DNA of 64,000 nucleotides from Roridomyces roridus (lineage: Eukaryota > Basidiomycota > Agaricomycetes > Agaricales > Mycenaceae): positions 434,001 through 498,000 of the forward strand of contig JARKIF010000023.1 in assembly GCA_029378245.1 (NCBI GenBank), written 5' to 3'. The notes beneath the pieces were generated by a model that worked only from the letters and a program-made list of their open reading frames with translations, did no database searches and was not told where the DNA came from. The translations under genes were made by a program, and so were the position numbers. This document shows positions 31,515-43,481 of this stretch, in pieces (position 1 is the first letter of the stretch; each line of letters starts with the position of its first letter).

Positions 31515-32170
31515 CATGGATGCCAGGAGAATCGGATCATTTGTAACGGCAGAGGGACCAAAAGGAAGATTCATTCGCCTCAAACATGCCTCGAACTCGG
31601 ATCGAACGAATGATTTTTTGCGAGCGACGGGCCAGGCGAATCACTTCGTGGATTCCGAGGTTTCGGGTGGGCCGAAGATGGATTGATAGGTATCGGCCCA
31701 GCCGAAACCGGCCTAAATTACCATATATGACAATATCAATCAGGTATCTGCAAAGCCGAAACCTGATCACTGGTTTCGGAACCATCTTCGGGCCGGCCGA
31801 CACGCGGCAATCGTCCATGTGAATCTGGGTCGGGTTTCTATGTGTTGGAGTACTGAGCATCTGGGTGCATGATGGTGGGGGAAGAGCACTGTGTTTGTCC
31901 AGATCTGTTTGCTCTTTGAGCACTTCCTTCTTGCCAAGCAGCAGGCTGGCGATGATGGACGCGCGCAATGAGAATCGGATCATCGGTCAGGACAGAGGGA
32001 TGGGGAAAAAACTGTGCTTATCGCCGATACCCATGCCTCAAACTCGGATCGAACGAGTGATTTTCGAGCCACTTGCCATGGTCCAGGCAAATATCGGTCG
32101 AGATCGTCGCGGCGTCAAGTTTCTACGTGTCGGGGTACTTGCATCTCGGTGAATCGGAGTGGACAGGAAG
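31515..32170. repeat. Diverged tandem duplication upstream of the F-box gene
   Basis: Blocks such as GAATCGGATCAT, ATGCCTCRAACTCGGATCGAA, CGARTGATTTT and TTTCTAYGTGTYGGxGTACT occur first at about 31530-31860 and again at about 31970-32145. The second half is shorter. No coding function was seen. Confidence 0.55.
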
Positions 32171-32473
32171 CTGCTATCCAGCGGGGGGTTGGATTTCGTC
32201 GTTGAAAATTCCGGGCATTAGAGGCAGCGGAGTTGAAAGCACGCCATGATGATGGTAGGAGGACAGTTTCGTTTGTTTATTTGTTCCATCATTTGATCAC
32301 CGATGAGTCATTTCTTCGTTTGCCACCCTCATCGACTCGGGCAATTCCTTGAAGCTTGAAGTCCCACACAACTTGATCTTCGTTTCTATTCTCTTACAAC
32401 TCTACGCTGCGCCCCGCTCAATACTTGCATCGTCAAGTGACAAATCCACCCGGCACACGTAGCCTTCCTAGAT

Positions 32474-34232
32474 CTAGTGGTCGTCTGCCTCTTCCTTGCC
32501 CCACTTGACCATCGACGAAGCCCCACCCATCGACTCGACTCGCCTGCGCGCGAGAATCGAGACTGTCGACGTGGCGGTACCCACAAAACCCACAGCCTCG
32601 GACTGAAGGAATGCGTCGACAAGTATAGGGTACCTGCGCTCGCGGGGTTAGTAGTAAATCAGCGCACCTCGAAAAGGGGACGCACCAATGTCCAAACCTC
32701 TCCACTGTCGTCGAATGATCCACCCTCCGCCATCCCAGTTTACCGACTTCGTCCCACCACTGTGTATTGCCCTCATCGCTGGTCATGATGACCTCTTTCA
32801 CGCGGATACGCCGCCGTTCCCAGATCTCTGCCTTGACCTCTTCCACGCGCCGGGCGTAGGCCGACAGCGGGGCGAAGCACTGGCTGAGGGGCTTATGATA
32901 CCGAATGCGGCACCAAATGGAAAAGTCGCCGCGCCGCACGTGGATGGCGATATACTACGATAGGGTCAGCACCGATATCCAAGGTCGATTCTGAACGAGA
33001 GGCAACGTACGGGTGGTATCACCTCCCCGTCCTCAACGCCCAATGTCTCCCGAATAAACCTCGTCCCCACATCCCTCACTTCGCTCCTCCATTGAATATG
33101 CCGCCCGACGGCATGCCATGCGGGTGCATGGTCCTCCTCGTCCTCGAGGTTCTGAATACCCCAATACAGGTTGTTCGAACATGCTAGGTGCTCATCTGGC
33201 GGGAGTGCTGCCTGATGCACGGGCGACGGTTTAACTGGGAGGGATTTCCAATGCGGGAACGATAACAGCGCGGCAACGGACCAGAGGAGGGTGCTTGGGT
33301 CCTCACCGCCGTCGGTCGCTGAGCGGACCCATGCTGGGGCCAGGGTGTATGAGAGATCTGTGGATCGAGGGGTGAGCCGTGGGCAGCAAGACGGATGGAG
33401 GACGTACCGAGTTTCAGATTCGGTGGCGCCTCGAGGTACAGACGCTCGCGCTCCCAGGTCTTGTCCTGGATGTCCCAGCACCCGAGTTCTTCAAGCGTCT
33501 CGCTGGCTGCGTCCTACGAAGACACTGTGAGTATACCACCGTTCAATAAAGACGATATACCCACCTTGACCTCCCGCCATTCGAGGATGGGCATGCCCAG
33601 CGTTTGGGAGAGCAGCGGAACGTCAAAGACGTCGCCAAAGTCCAGATGCGAGGCGTTTTCGTTGTTGATATGTACGGGTCGGAAGCGCGGGATGATGGGT
33701 ACGCGGTGGGTGAGCTGGGCGATGTAAATCATGTTCATCTACGAAGGTAGACGTTGGACAACGGTAAGACGTGGAGCTGAAGTTGGAATGACACACAAAT
33801 TCTATGACCTGGTTGGCTGAACTCTATTGAGCGTGTATTTAGGAAAAATGAAGACACGGTACGCACACCATCCGTTGGCGGGCCACGTCGTAATATATTG
33901 TAAATCCCGTCGTAGGTTTTCTGTGCAAACAGAATGAGTCAGCACCCAAACACCGGGCGCATAATAACACACGTACCGCGGAACGCGTTCGTCGGCAATG
34001 GATTCAGCAGCAGCGAAGACTGTCCCGTAGGCTCTGAAGCCAAAGCACTCAAATCCTCGAGGTCGAATATGGGGGGTCCTGGGTCCTTGGGCGCGAGCTT
34101 CAGATTGGATAACAAGCCGTCCCCGAGTGCGGGGCTCCTCCCCCATGTGCCCAAAAGCAGGAGCGAGAAAACCATAATGAGTGAGACGAGGAAGCAGCTG
34201 CGTGATCGGTTCCGGGTGAGGAGCGAGTCCAT
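32474..34232 (-). CDS. GDP-fucose protein O-fucosyltransferase-like membrane protein 1
   Basis: The 461-residue protein comes from eight exons: 34232-33977, 33920-33867, 33816-33797, 33738-33565, 33513-33408, 33357-33011, 32954-32686 and 32633-32474. All junctions are GT-AG and the phases agree. Residues 13-30 form a signal anchor (CFLVSLIMVFSLLLLGTW), giving type II Golgi/ER topology. The conserved N-terminal block is ENLRRDLQYITTWPANGW followed by MNMIYIAQLTHRVPIIP. The HVRRGD motif at 325-329 (His324) matches the HxRRxD motif I of alpha-1,2/1,6 and protein O-fucosyltransferases, whose Arg contacts GDP-fucose. The C-terminal half has VIMTSDEGN and VGFVGTATSTVSILARRR. Transferase activity and acceptor are inferred. 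A second family member lies about 1 kb upstream on the same strand. Confidence 0.75.
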
Positions 34233-35196
34233 GGGCAACACAGGGAGGGAAGCGGACACGGGGGTGGAGGGAGGTGAGAGGAAAGAAACGATCGTGATGA
34301 TGCGGGGCAAACGCGTTTCGGCGATTATTTCTTGTTGACCGCGCTTGCCTTCCGGGCGCTTGTGACACAGCACTCAACCGAACCTCGGAACGAGAGCCGA
34401 GTCGTAAAAATAGCCTCAAAATGATTCGCGATACGCAATCGGGCATTCAACGCTGCTCTCAGTGCTCTTGGCGTGGCATCGGGGTTAAATCTGACTGGAT
34501 CAGGGGCGGGACTAACTCTTATTATATTCCGTTCAGTAATACGGCCATATCCTGTTGCTGCTGAGAGTACACACAGACCTGCAACCATAGATCCTCGTCG
34601 ACACTGTTCAACACCTCGAATGAACGAAGGGATGGTGTGTTCCTGGATTGACATGGTCAATGATACGGGCGCTAAACGTTCGGAACCGGGAAAGCGCCGG
34701 ATGTCGGGTTGGTGCTGGCCCTACTTCCTGCATACAAAGCCATGGGTAGCTGAACGAAGGCATCGGAAAAGTAACACTGCAACGAGAATAAACAAAATAG
34801 CACTCGGCACATGTACGCAACAGAGGTTCCTGCTATTGGTTGCTGCACACTGACTTGAGCTATGTAGAATTCGAAGACGGGCATTGAAAGGGTATCCAGT
34901 ACTTGACAGAAAACATGTAATGGACCACGCAGGGATTCGGAAATCAGGAAGGACCGGGGTGAGAGGCGCCCGTATCGAAGAAATGTCATTATAACGCGGC
35001 AGCCGGCTTGGACGGATCAGACGTGTTCCAATAAAAGAGGAGCCCACCATTGAACGACCACGAGTCTCAGGAACCCCTTTTCTGCTGCCCGTGCTTAGTT
35101 TCGATCAAACCTTACTTGGACGCCCAGAGTCCAAATCAGAGGAAACGACCCCAGACGCAGTCGCACGTATATCGATAATACGACGGAAGTAACCTT
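34233..35196. other. Intergenic between the two fucosyltransferase-like genes
   Basis: No exon, repeat or RNA gene was recognised. It serves as promoter for the downstream gene and 3' region of the upstream gene. Confidence 0.4.
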
Positions 35197-36963
35197 CTAC
35201 CAAAAGCGATTCGTTTCTGGCATCCGTCCGCCAGCCAGTCGAAGTTGGACAACATTGGACGAAAGACTGGAAAACTGCGTCAAAGGTTCAACATCAGTTT
35301 GAATTCTCGGGAAACTGTGCACGCACCCCAACCCCGATGAACATTTCTGCTGCAACGAGCACGCTCATATCCACCGCCTGCGCCACGGCCCTCTCATCCC
35401 GCATCAACTTCATATCAAGAGAAGTGGACACGAGATCCCAATTATCCGCTTTGAGCTGGGCCATGAGCTGCGCAACCCACTCCGGCTCGCCGTTCGTCGC
35501 GATGTACACCGAGCGGAGCTGCAAGCCCGACACCGCGGAGTCCTTGCGTACGGTGTGGACGCGTTGGACAATCGATTCCGCGGTCGGCCAACAATGCGCA
35601 TAGGAAGCGTCCTCTCGCGACACACCTTCCGGTACATCAAGGTAATCGGGAAGTGCTGGAAGAGTGGGGTGTGCAGCTCGCACGTCAGGTCTGCCGAAGG
35701 CGTTCCAGGCGTTATACCCCGTGCCCAAGGATGCGAGCCTTCGGCAGTGTTCGGCATAGTCCCCACGTCGGACGTGTAGAGCGAGGAGGCCGGTGATGGG
35801 TGTTGACGAGGCGGGGTAAGGTGTGAAAGAGGAGAGGGGGTAGGGTGTGGATTTGCCCAGGCCAATAATTCCTTTTCGTGGGGGTGTGTAGGACGGGATG
35901 AGTGCGGGAGGGATGGAGTGAGGATCCAGGGTGAGGAGATCGTAGTTTCGAGAGAGGGCACGGCCGACGAGCGGAGACCATTTGAATTGTATTAGTGCCG
36001 GAGAGGTGCCGTAGGACGGCCATATCTCGAGGACTTTGGTGGGTGCGGCCATGGCCCTGGTGAGAATCGAGTCAGATAAACTGGAAAAGAGCATTGATGG
36101 ACCCACAGCCAATCAAATGGCTCGCCATTGGAGATCATCACGCACGGAGCCTCCATTTTACCAAGTTTGTCAGCCCAACGCGTCAGAGTCTCCATACCGC
36201 TCGTATCGTCCGTGAGATTGAGCACTTTGAGCGTCTCATCCAGATTCACTTCAACGACCTCGCTCGGAGGGCATAACTTATCCCACCATTCCTTCGATAT
36301 CGCGCGCGGTTCGTCGACGTCCGGGTCGATTCCGAGATGCCCGCCTCCCGTCGGCCCAGATGTGAATGCGTTCATGGGGATGCTGAGTGGACGTCTGCTT
36401 CCGTCAGGGAGAGTGTCGGGGAACGGTGGGTGTGCGCTGGCGACAAAGTCTCGGAAGACATAACCGCGGTTTGCTAGGTACGCGAGGTGGGAGTTGACAA
36501 GCCTGTGGTATTATCGTGGTGAGAATTAGTGGACTCAGAGATTGGAGGACGGCGTACGAGGCTTGGAAAGCATTATTCCATCTGAGATGAATCAGAGATT
36601 GCATCATGTTGCCACGAATCACGCTCTTACCCACTTCCACTGGCTTCCTGTGGGAGGTACAGATACCTAAAAAGATAATCGAATAGAATACTGGACGGAG
36701 TGCTTGCTAAGACGCACCTCCGTCTGGAGTTCGTGGAGTGTCCACTGTGTTGTGGCAGCCTCCGCTCGTATTCCCGTATATCTGAGAATGTCGGATGGCC
36801 AAGAGGGTCTTGCACGGGGCGAAGGATTACTGCGAGCAGGATACAGGTTCCAGTGTTGCTGGGAATTCCGAAACTGGCACTCACCCCAGCACCAGAGAAA
36901 GAAAAGAGCCAAGCAAGCGCAGAGGGCGCCTCTGTAGATGATTCGGGGCTTGAGGTGTAGCAT
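35197..36963 (-). CDS. GDP-fucose protein O-fucosyltransferase-like membrane protein 2
   Basis: The 493-residue model has exons 36963-36746, 36666-36631, 36581-36558, 36502-36107, 36056-35327 and 35274-35197. Residues 9-27 are a signal anchor (IYRGALCACLALFFLWCWG). Conserved blocks follow: YLYLPQEASGSG, WNNAFQ, HLAYLANRGYVFRDFV, IPMNAFTSGPTGGG, EIWPSYGTSP and HVRRGD (319-324, motif I). Then come YLDVPEG, SVYIATNGEPEW, AQAVDMSVLVAAEMFIGVG and, in the last 26-codon exon, FSSLSSNVVQLRLAGGR. The first intron is the weak point. The obvious GTGCGT donor after CAGACGGAG gives the wrong phase; a GT 27 bases upstream (ACACA|GTGGAC) restores it. All other junctions fit. Role as for its neighbour, inferred from family. 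Confidence 0.7.
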
Positions 36964-37344
36964 ACGAGTGGGGAGAGAGCGGTAGATTAAGGTCGAATCA
37001 AGGTGGACCACTAGTTCCGATGGCGCAGGCGGGCGGGGGTCCTAACCGCGATCGCAGAAAAGCTGCGTGGATGCCGGGAGCAAGAAGCAAGGGTCTGATC
37101 CAAACATACAAACACAGAGTTCAACTAGACCACACCGATCACACGGCCACAGGGCGTTGCATACGAATGATGTGTAGGAATTCCCGCCCGGGGAGTGTAT
37201 TAATTAGCTAATTGATGTACATGTAATACAGTGAGAGCGAGTGAATTCGAAGGGAATCCTGCAATAGGAGGGTTACTTGACTGTGGCAAAAGCGGAACTT
37301 TCGGCACGCACGCTTGATATATAAGAGTAGCGAGCGGCGCAGAC

Positions 37345-37857
37345 TCAGTTACTGCCCAGTGGAAGCCGATTCGGATGCGGCAGGTGTTTCACTATAAAGT
37401 TTATAAAGTGATCAGAAGGAGATTTGACGGGGAACAGAATGACGCACGGCGGTGAGACCTTCACATCAGCGACCCAGCTCGCCTCCCCAATCAAAGCCTT
37501 GCGCTCCCAAGCAGCAGTTTCGACGTCCTCGCCCTGGACATCGACACCACACCATCCCATTCGCGCACAGACTGCACAGCAGATCTCTTTGAGCGCAAAC
37601 ACCAGCACAGTGCACGCCAGCGTGAGCTTGAACACAAGCATCAAATACGCATGGGCTGTAGCGATTTCCGTTATGCGAAGGGCGGGGACTAGGATGGCGG
37701 TGGTTATGGGTCCGGCGGAGGCCGCACGGCTCGAGGTGAAGTACAGGTGTAGGAGATGGATGAGGCCGTGGATTATGCCGAGGACTATGATGAAGGAGAG
37801 GGAGGCGCAGACGGCAAAGTCGTGCATGAGCTGACGAACAGAGGTCGATGGGGACAT
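37345..37857 (-). CDS. Small integral membrane protein, unknown
   Basis: A single exon encodes 170 residues with three hydrophobic segments: about 14-36 (FAVCASLSFIIVLGIIHGLI), 50-62 (TTAILVPALRI) and 70-95 (AYLMLVFKLTLACTVLVFAL). A Cys pair (CCAVC) and a soluble C-terminal half (VDVQGEDVETAAWERKALIG) follow. No known family was recognised. A CT-rich stretch precedes the ATG. Confidence 0.55.
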   Translation of the reverse strand: MSPSTSVRQLMHDFAVCASLSFIIVLGIIHGLIHLLHLYFTSSRAASAGPITTAILVPALRITEIATAHAYLMLVFKLTLACTVLVFALKEICCAVCARMGWCGVDVQGEDVETAAWERKALIGEASWVADVKVSPPCVILFPVKSPSDHFINFIVKHLPHPNRLPLGSN

Positions 37858-40256
37858 GGTGGAGGGGAAGGAGGAAGAGAGGGGATGTCTCGCATTCGCT
37901 TGGCGTTGCTCCTTCTAAAGGCGGAATGGAGTGCGACAGGGGTTGGAATATTCGTTCCGCGATCAAAATATAGAGGGTGTTGATGACTTCAACGGATCGC
38001 TGATCGTTGCTGTATGGCCGGAGTTCAGTTTTCTTTTCCACGTGGATTTCACATAGACGTACAATGGCATGACTCTATGCCTGATGCGGCAGTGTATTCG
38101 AACAGGGGCGAAAAAGGCGACAAAGTGTATGTCGCGGTGGGGACTCGTCGCCGTGCATCCCGTTGAACTAGAAACTCAGCACTCACAGGCAGCCTTCAAC
38201 TCGCAGCAAAGTTCCATAGTGGAATACCCAATAATGTGCGACGCATGAGCAAAAAACTGAACCTCCCCAGAGCCATGCGGGAGTCGGGAGTCCAACCCAC
38301 AAGCCGCCGTGCCGAAGTTCAGCTGATCTTGAATTGAGTAAACTGCAACGGTTGCTCTATGAATCCAACGAAACACGTCGCAGAGCCTCTGTAACGGATG
38401 CGCTGCCATCAGACGCGCTGTCATCCAAATACGGACACGGCTTTGACGGATCACTGATATATATGTCGGCTTGCCTCGCGGCAAGCACACTGTGAAGATT
38501 TATCAAGGGTGCCACTGGCCCTTGTTCCGTAGTTAGACTTTACCTTGTATTCTTAATTCGTATGAGTGGCTCAGTAGTTAGTATATAGACACGGACTTTT
38601 GTAGTAGATAGACAGCTTTCTGGAATCCGAGACCTTATTCACTGACCTAGAGACATCGGCTTCTTTGAAGGTTCTTGCGGGGTCAGCATCGCCCTAATCG
38701 ACGCGGACCTCACAGCCTCATTCGCTTAGAACCGCAGTGGCCCGGATTACCTAACGTCCGTCGTCGGCATCATGTATTATATGAGACTGGCCAACCGGCC
38801 AGCCTAGCTTTCCGGCCACTTGGCTCAAACAAGGCCATTTGTATAGGAACTTACTTGGTTGTGGTGGCAGAGTGGAAAGGTCGTCCATATGCTCTCCGAG
38901 GCCGAATTTGGTCCCGCTCCATGACGTTGACAGGCTGCTGTGCCTGTCACCACCGGCGCGGCTGTCCGAAACACGTGTTTTGCTATTTTCACTCCTCGCT
39001 TACAATGAATCACCTCGTTCTCGACGACAGCCCAACCATTCTGCGACTTCTCGTGCTCGTTATACTCGGCAGACTTGGGGCTATCTCCAGTATATCCACT
39101 GTATCCATCCGGCTTCTCCATCCCGCTCAGCTCCACAGGTGGCCGGCTCAGCCATCTCACCCATTGTTGGACTCGACTCGGCAAAATATTTCTCATGTCA
39201 CCAAACCTTGACAGAATCGGGCGGTTCTGGTCTCGTTCGACTCGTCTGAACCTAGCCTACCTCCTAGACCTCTCCAGTTCATGGTTTGTGCCCCTATTCA
39301 TTTCATAATTGCTGAAAACACCTAAGGTGGCCGGGAGGTCAGTCTCGGATAATAGGGTCTTTTTGCGGCCGGCTGGGCTCGTATCGGATTTTTTTGATCC
39401 TCTGTCACCATGCAATCGAAGCATTCATCGTGCGTTGCCGGTGATGCCCAGTGCCCAATGACTAAGAACTCAACCAAGCCTTGGGTGCTCTTTCCTTACG
39501 TGAGAGCCAGCGTGACAACCGCAAGCAGTGACTCTCAACTCTTTGCTCCATCTCCCACCCGGAGGTCTTTTCTTTGTTATTCGATTGGTACTTATCTAGC
39601 GTGGCTTGAGCGTGCCTCATAATGATGCCGCACCGATGGCGATGCCGCCCCTTGCCGCTTGCATTCAATCACTTGGAGCAATGACCATCTGATAGTTTGT
39701 GATGCGATCCGAGTGGGAGATCAGGCATCAAGGAAAGAGATGATCCTGGTGCAAAATTGTTTATCCCTTCGGCTCGTGAGATGACGAGAACATGAATCCA
39801 CTCGCAGTTTCGAGCCAAAAAAAAGCTGTATGACCTTTATCAGCGAGAATGCAGCTACCCGGATTCGAACCATGCACTCACTGTGCGCGCTGAAGCGTCG
39901 AAGTTCCTACTTGGATGGAAGCAGTTCATGATGAAAATCTTCAGCGTCAGGTAGTGTAGTCCCCCACACGCCCGTGGAGTGCCGAGCACGCGGCAGAGCT
40001 AACCTTGCACAGCAATCTGCGGCGGCCGCTGTGCGCCCGCCAAAATGGGAATTTCCGGTCACTATATTCGTGTGAGACTTGTGCCTCTCCAGTCTCAGCC
40101 AGCTAGCGAACGTTATCTTGGTTAAAGGAGTGGGTAAATATATGCCATACTTGTGCCATACTCGTCTCCCAAAAACCACGCGTCATGCACAGCCAGGCGC
40201 GGATTCTGATTGAGTTGCACATGTAACCCGGAAAGAAGCTTATTTGATATCTGGTG
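37858..40256. other. Long intergenic region
   Basis: Short open frames occur (38176-38490 minus, 38675-39211 plus, 38825-39196 minus) but none has a domain, signal peptide or splice-consistent extension. A B-box-like GGTTCGAATCC on the minus strand near 39850-39870 lacks a foldable tRNA. No terminal repeats were found. Confidence 0.4.
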
Positions 40257-40264
40257 TATATAAA
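40257..40264 (+). promoter_or_regulatory. TATATAAA box
   Basis: It lies 28-35 bases before the ATG at 40292. The closeness suggests either a short leader or a start further downstream. Confidence 0.35.
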
Positions 40265-40291
40265 GTACAGGCTTGGTTCTCTCCCCGCAGG

Positions 40292-40903
40292 ATGGATTAC
40301 CCACCGCGTTCCCCCGTTCGCGCGGCGCCGCCCACTCAAGTCCAACACGCCGCGTCGTCTGGGGGCAAAGTATTCGGCCGCCCCGGTGCTCGTCTACGCA
40401 CCTCCGTCGTGCGCGTTGTCCGTCGTAAATGTGCCAAGGCCTCGGCAACGCAGGAGAGCACACTGAATCATTATGATCATCTCGCACCCACTCCATATCT
40501 GCTGGAGTCAGACGCCGCCTCAACCCCCCTCCTCCGGCAGAAACGTTCTTCCCCCGTCCTGCCAATGGGCTACATCCTCCCTCCACGCATCACCGAGACC
40601 GAGTCGCTGCGAGGACCCTTTTCCTCTTCAAGTTCCCGCCTGCGCCGCACGCAATCTGGTTTCTTCCGTCCACCAAAGGCACGGAGATGGCGGCGCACGC
40701 GGAAGTTCCAGTCGTTCTTAGTTGTGCGTTCCTTTGCCTTGATCAGCACACCGAGCTCTGACAGTGTATTTCGGACAGCGCATCCTGAACGCCATTTACA
40801 TCTTCCCCGTCCCACCATCCGTGTTCGTCACACAGTGATTGATTGCGTTCTACGCCACGGCAGCAATCCTACGTCTAGCCCTCTTCGTGGCATTCCCGTG
40901 TGA
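40292..40903 (+). CDS. Hypothetical basic, Ser/Pro/Arg-rich protein
   Basis: The 203-residue frame has GC-rich third positions typical of coding sequence here, at least to about 40720. It contains MGYILPPRITETESLRGPFS and an Arg-rich stretch (RPPKARRWRRTRKFQSFL). No family was recognised. The part after about 40720 may be intron plus exon, since GTGCGT occurs at 40723. A CAG directly before the ATG could also be a splice acceptor from an upstream exon. Confidence 0.35.
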   Translation: MDYPPRSPVRAAPPTQVQHAASSGGKVFGRPGARLRTSVVRVVRRKCAKASATQESTLNHYDHLAPTPYLLESDAASTPLLRQKRSSPVLPMGYILPPRITETESLRGPFSSSSSRLRRTQSGFFRPPKARRWRRTRKFQSFLVVRSFALISTPSSDSVFRTAHPERHLHLPRPTIRVRHTVIDCVLRHGSNPTSSPLRGIPV

Positions 40904-41826
40904 TAGTTGGTTTCTTACCGTATTTAGCATTCTTCTTCCATCCGTCGGTTCCTTGAAAGTCGTTGTGCTATTTATTTCTCTGCCCCACCTTCTTTCAACT
41001 CAGACCAGCTGTACTTGATCCATGTATTGCTTTGTACAGCTTCCCACATCTGGCATACCTGCTTGGCAATGAATCCGAATTCGAAGCTAATCAGACTGGT
41101 CGTTGCGCCCGCCGCCAGCTACCCCGGTCCAGGATCACCGCAGTCCTGAACTCGGAGATGATATCGCCATATGTGTCTTCTTAGCGTGCCCTGCTATTTC
41201 ACTCACCAACGAACTATCATGGACGCTATACCTCGGCTCCATCAAAAACATAAATTCCATCCAGTTCCAGAGAAAATTCGGAGATAAAGCTTCCGGGTAG
41301 GTCCCAGGGGTAATTTTAAGAAAAGACGCTTCCGAGGCGGACACGGACTCAATCTCACGATTTCCGGTGGAACATTCTCTCATACCGCAACCAACATTAA
41401 ACGCTACGCTACTCCGATCAGTTGATTTCGGCTGGCTGCCGAGTGATTTGCGCCACACAAGGCTGTGTATTTGTGTGGTCGTGCTTGTCGCTTCTCTCTT
41501 TTAAGTTTTGACCACCATGATCCATCTTCTCACCGGCTCCTGGCTCGCTCCTCTTTGTATCCTGCGCTGAACTACTGATAGCATATGTACTTGACTCCCT
41601 CAGGGTGCTGAATCTGGTGGTCGTCTGCGTCTCTGCGGAGTATGATGTACTTAGCCGAACTCACCTCGACGCACTGCTCCTTTCTCTCCTGATCCGATCG
41701 AACCCAATACCTGTTATTCACTGCAAGACATTCCTCCGCTTCGCTCCGGAAGTTCAAGTTGTTCGATGTTCGACCACCCGGCAAGTCCCAGATTCGAATG
41801 AAATTCAATTCCAAATATGCACTTTA

Positions 41827-42444
41827 CTACTCAAGCACTGGCAAAGGTAGGCAGGCAAACAATGGACGACCTTCAAGTTGAATCAGGCTCGCCATCCAAA
41901 ATCCTGGGAGGACAAACTAACACACCTGACCCTTGCCTGCAAATGCTCACAGATCTCCGACGCCGACAGATCATTTTCCACCTCTCTGTATTTGCTCTGT
42001 ATAGCAGGCGTTGGGGCACACGGAGAGGAGGCAGGAGAGAGCTTCTCGTACAGAGTATCAAGCCGAGCGGTGGCACCTCCGACTGTGTTGCCGTACGCTA
42101 CACTACTGAAACCTTCGGACCGCCTTGAGTCTGGACTCGGCCTGAGCACGGCGCCACATAATCGACCAGAACCAAAGGGCGGGATACAACCGCGCATCGT
42201 TCAGGGCAGCTTGAGGCCGAACGGGTTTGACGGGAACTGTGACCAGAGTCGGGGAGGGACGAGAGTGACTCATAACAGTGGAAGATGGAGGTGGACTCCG
42301 ACAGCGAGGGCTCGGAATCAGAGGTGGGAGGGAGAAATCAGGATTGCAGGATCTGTACGGCGAAGGGATTTGATGCAGAGAGGATATGGATGCTCTAGCA
42401 GTACACATATTCCGAGGGCCGAGGAGCCAGCTTGAGAACCACAC
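41827..42444 (-). CDS. Possible gene, exon structure unresolved
   Basis: One frame (42444-42110) is rich in Ser and Pro. A second (42117-41885) reads AYGNTVGGATARLDTLYEKL, then SKYREVENDLSASEICEHLQ, which looks helical and coding-like. It ends at an AG|GTGTGT donor, with an acceptor giving a stop near 41827. The two frames are out of phase near 42110 and I could not place an intron joining them. It could be a decayed gene. Confidence 0.25.
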
Positions 42445-43416
42445 TTGAAGAGTATTCCCGACAGTGCATTGGATGAATTTTGAACATTCATGGCCGAAGA
42501 TGAATAGTAAGGCAGCAAGAGCGGATGGGCGGAAGGGAAAGGGAAGGCAGCGGCGGCGGCTATCCAGGGCTCTCCGAGTCTATATCTGCCTGCCATGCCG
42601 GTCACGCGTCATCCTTCGGGGTAACTAATGGAGTCCGTGATCAGCCGCGAAGCTGTGGAAGTGTCAAGTGCTGTAGAGATTAATTACAACGAAGCTGTTG
42701 AATTGCACGAAGCGCGTTGAGCGAACAGAGGGAACCAAATTTGGCCGCATGGTTGCTGTGAGCCCGAGTGGGATTGTGGCCTGAAATGCTGTTCAAATTT
42801 GGTTCAAATGCTGTTGAGTTGTGGTTCTTCATGAGAAAAACGAACATGGATCTCAAGGGAGGCCATTGGCTGCCAAGCCAGGTGAGAGAGGAGGACAAAG
42901 AGAGTTTTGCACAAATGGGGACAGAAGAATCAATGATGGAGCCATAATCTTAAAGAACGGATAATCAGAATCTCCTGGTTCCACCTCGCATCCACTGCCG
43001 CCGGCGACACTTTGTGACGGTTGATCTACGTGCATCTCCTTGGAATTCTGCCCGAATGCTCAGGTCAGGCGTCGATAAAATTGGCCACAGAAGCTGGTCC
43101 TCCAAGATATATATGTTCATTTCGGAAGTCTTTTGTACTACCACAGGCTCGGCCCTCTCCGCGCTTATACGGTGACCGGTCATGCCACACCGCGAACTGA
43201 ATCCGGAGAACTCAGTTATTTTGGTGCAGCTTTTGTACCGACTCGAGCTCGGCTCCTCGCCTCACCCTGCGTATGCGGCCAAGGTAGACCGCTGGCCGAT
43301 TTTTACCCGCTCAGTTATTTCGGTTTGGCGCTCCACGGTCTTGAGGGCCAGCCCGCTGGTGCATACCCCTGGCATAAACGCGGATGATTCTCCCCGTCGC
43401 GGGAGCACATTCTGGG
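42445..43416. other. Intergenic, nothing recognised
   Basis: Only short frames and AT-rich stretches were seen. The last 70 bases lead into the TATA box of the next gene. Confidence 0.4.
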
Positions 43417-43423
43417 TATAAAA
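43417..43423 (+). promoter_or_regulatory. TATA box of a small secreted protein gene
   Basis: GGGTATAAAAGC is 59-65 bases before the ATG at 43482. Confidence 0.7.
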
Positions 43424-43481
43424 GCTCTCCACACTGGTATCTGGATTAACCATTCAGCGTCCTCAACTCGCATCTCATACC

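Noticed and set aside
38675..39249. Overlapping plus- and minus-strand frames of 120-180 residues
   Set aside because: No domain, signal peptide, splice extension or promoter; codon use does not favour any one of them.
39845..39880. tRNA on the minus strand (GGTTCGAATCC)
   Set aside because: B-box resemblance only; the T-stem does not pair.
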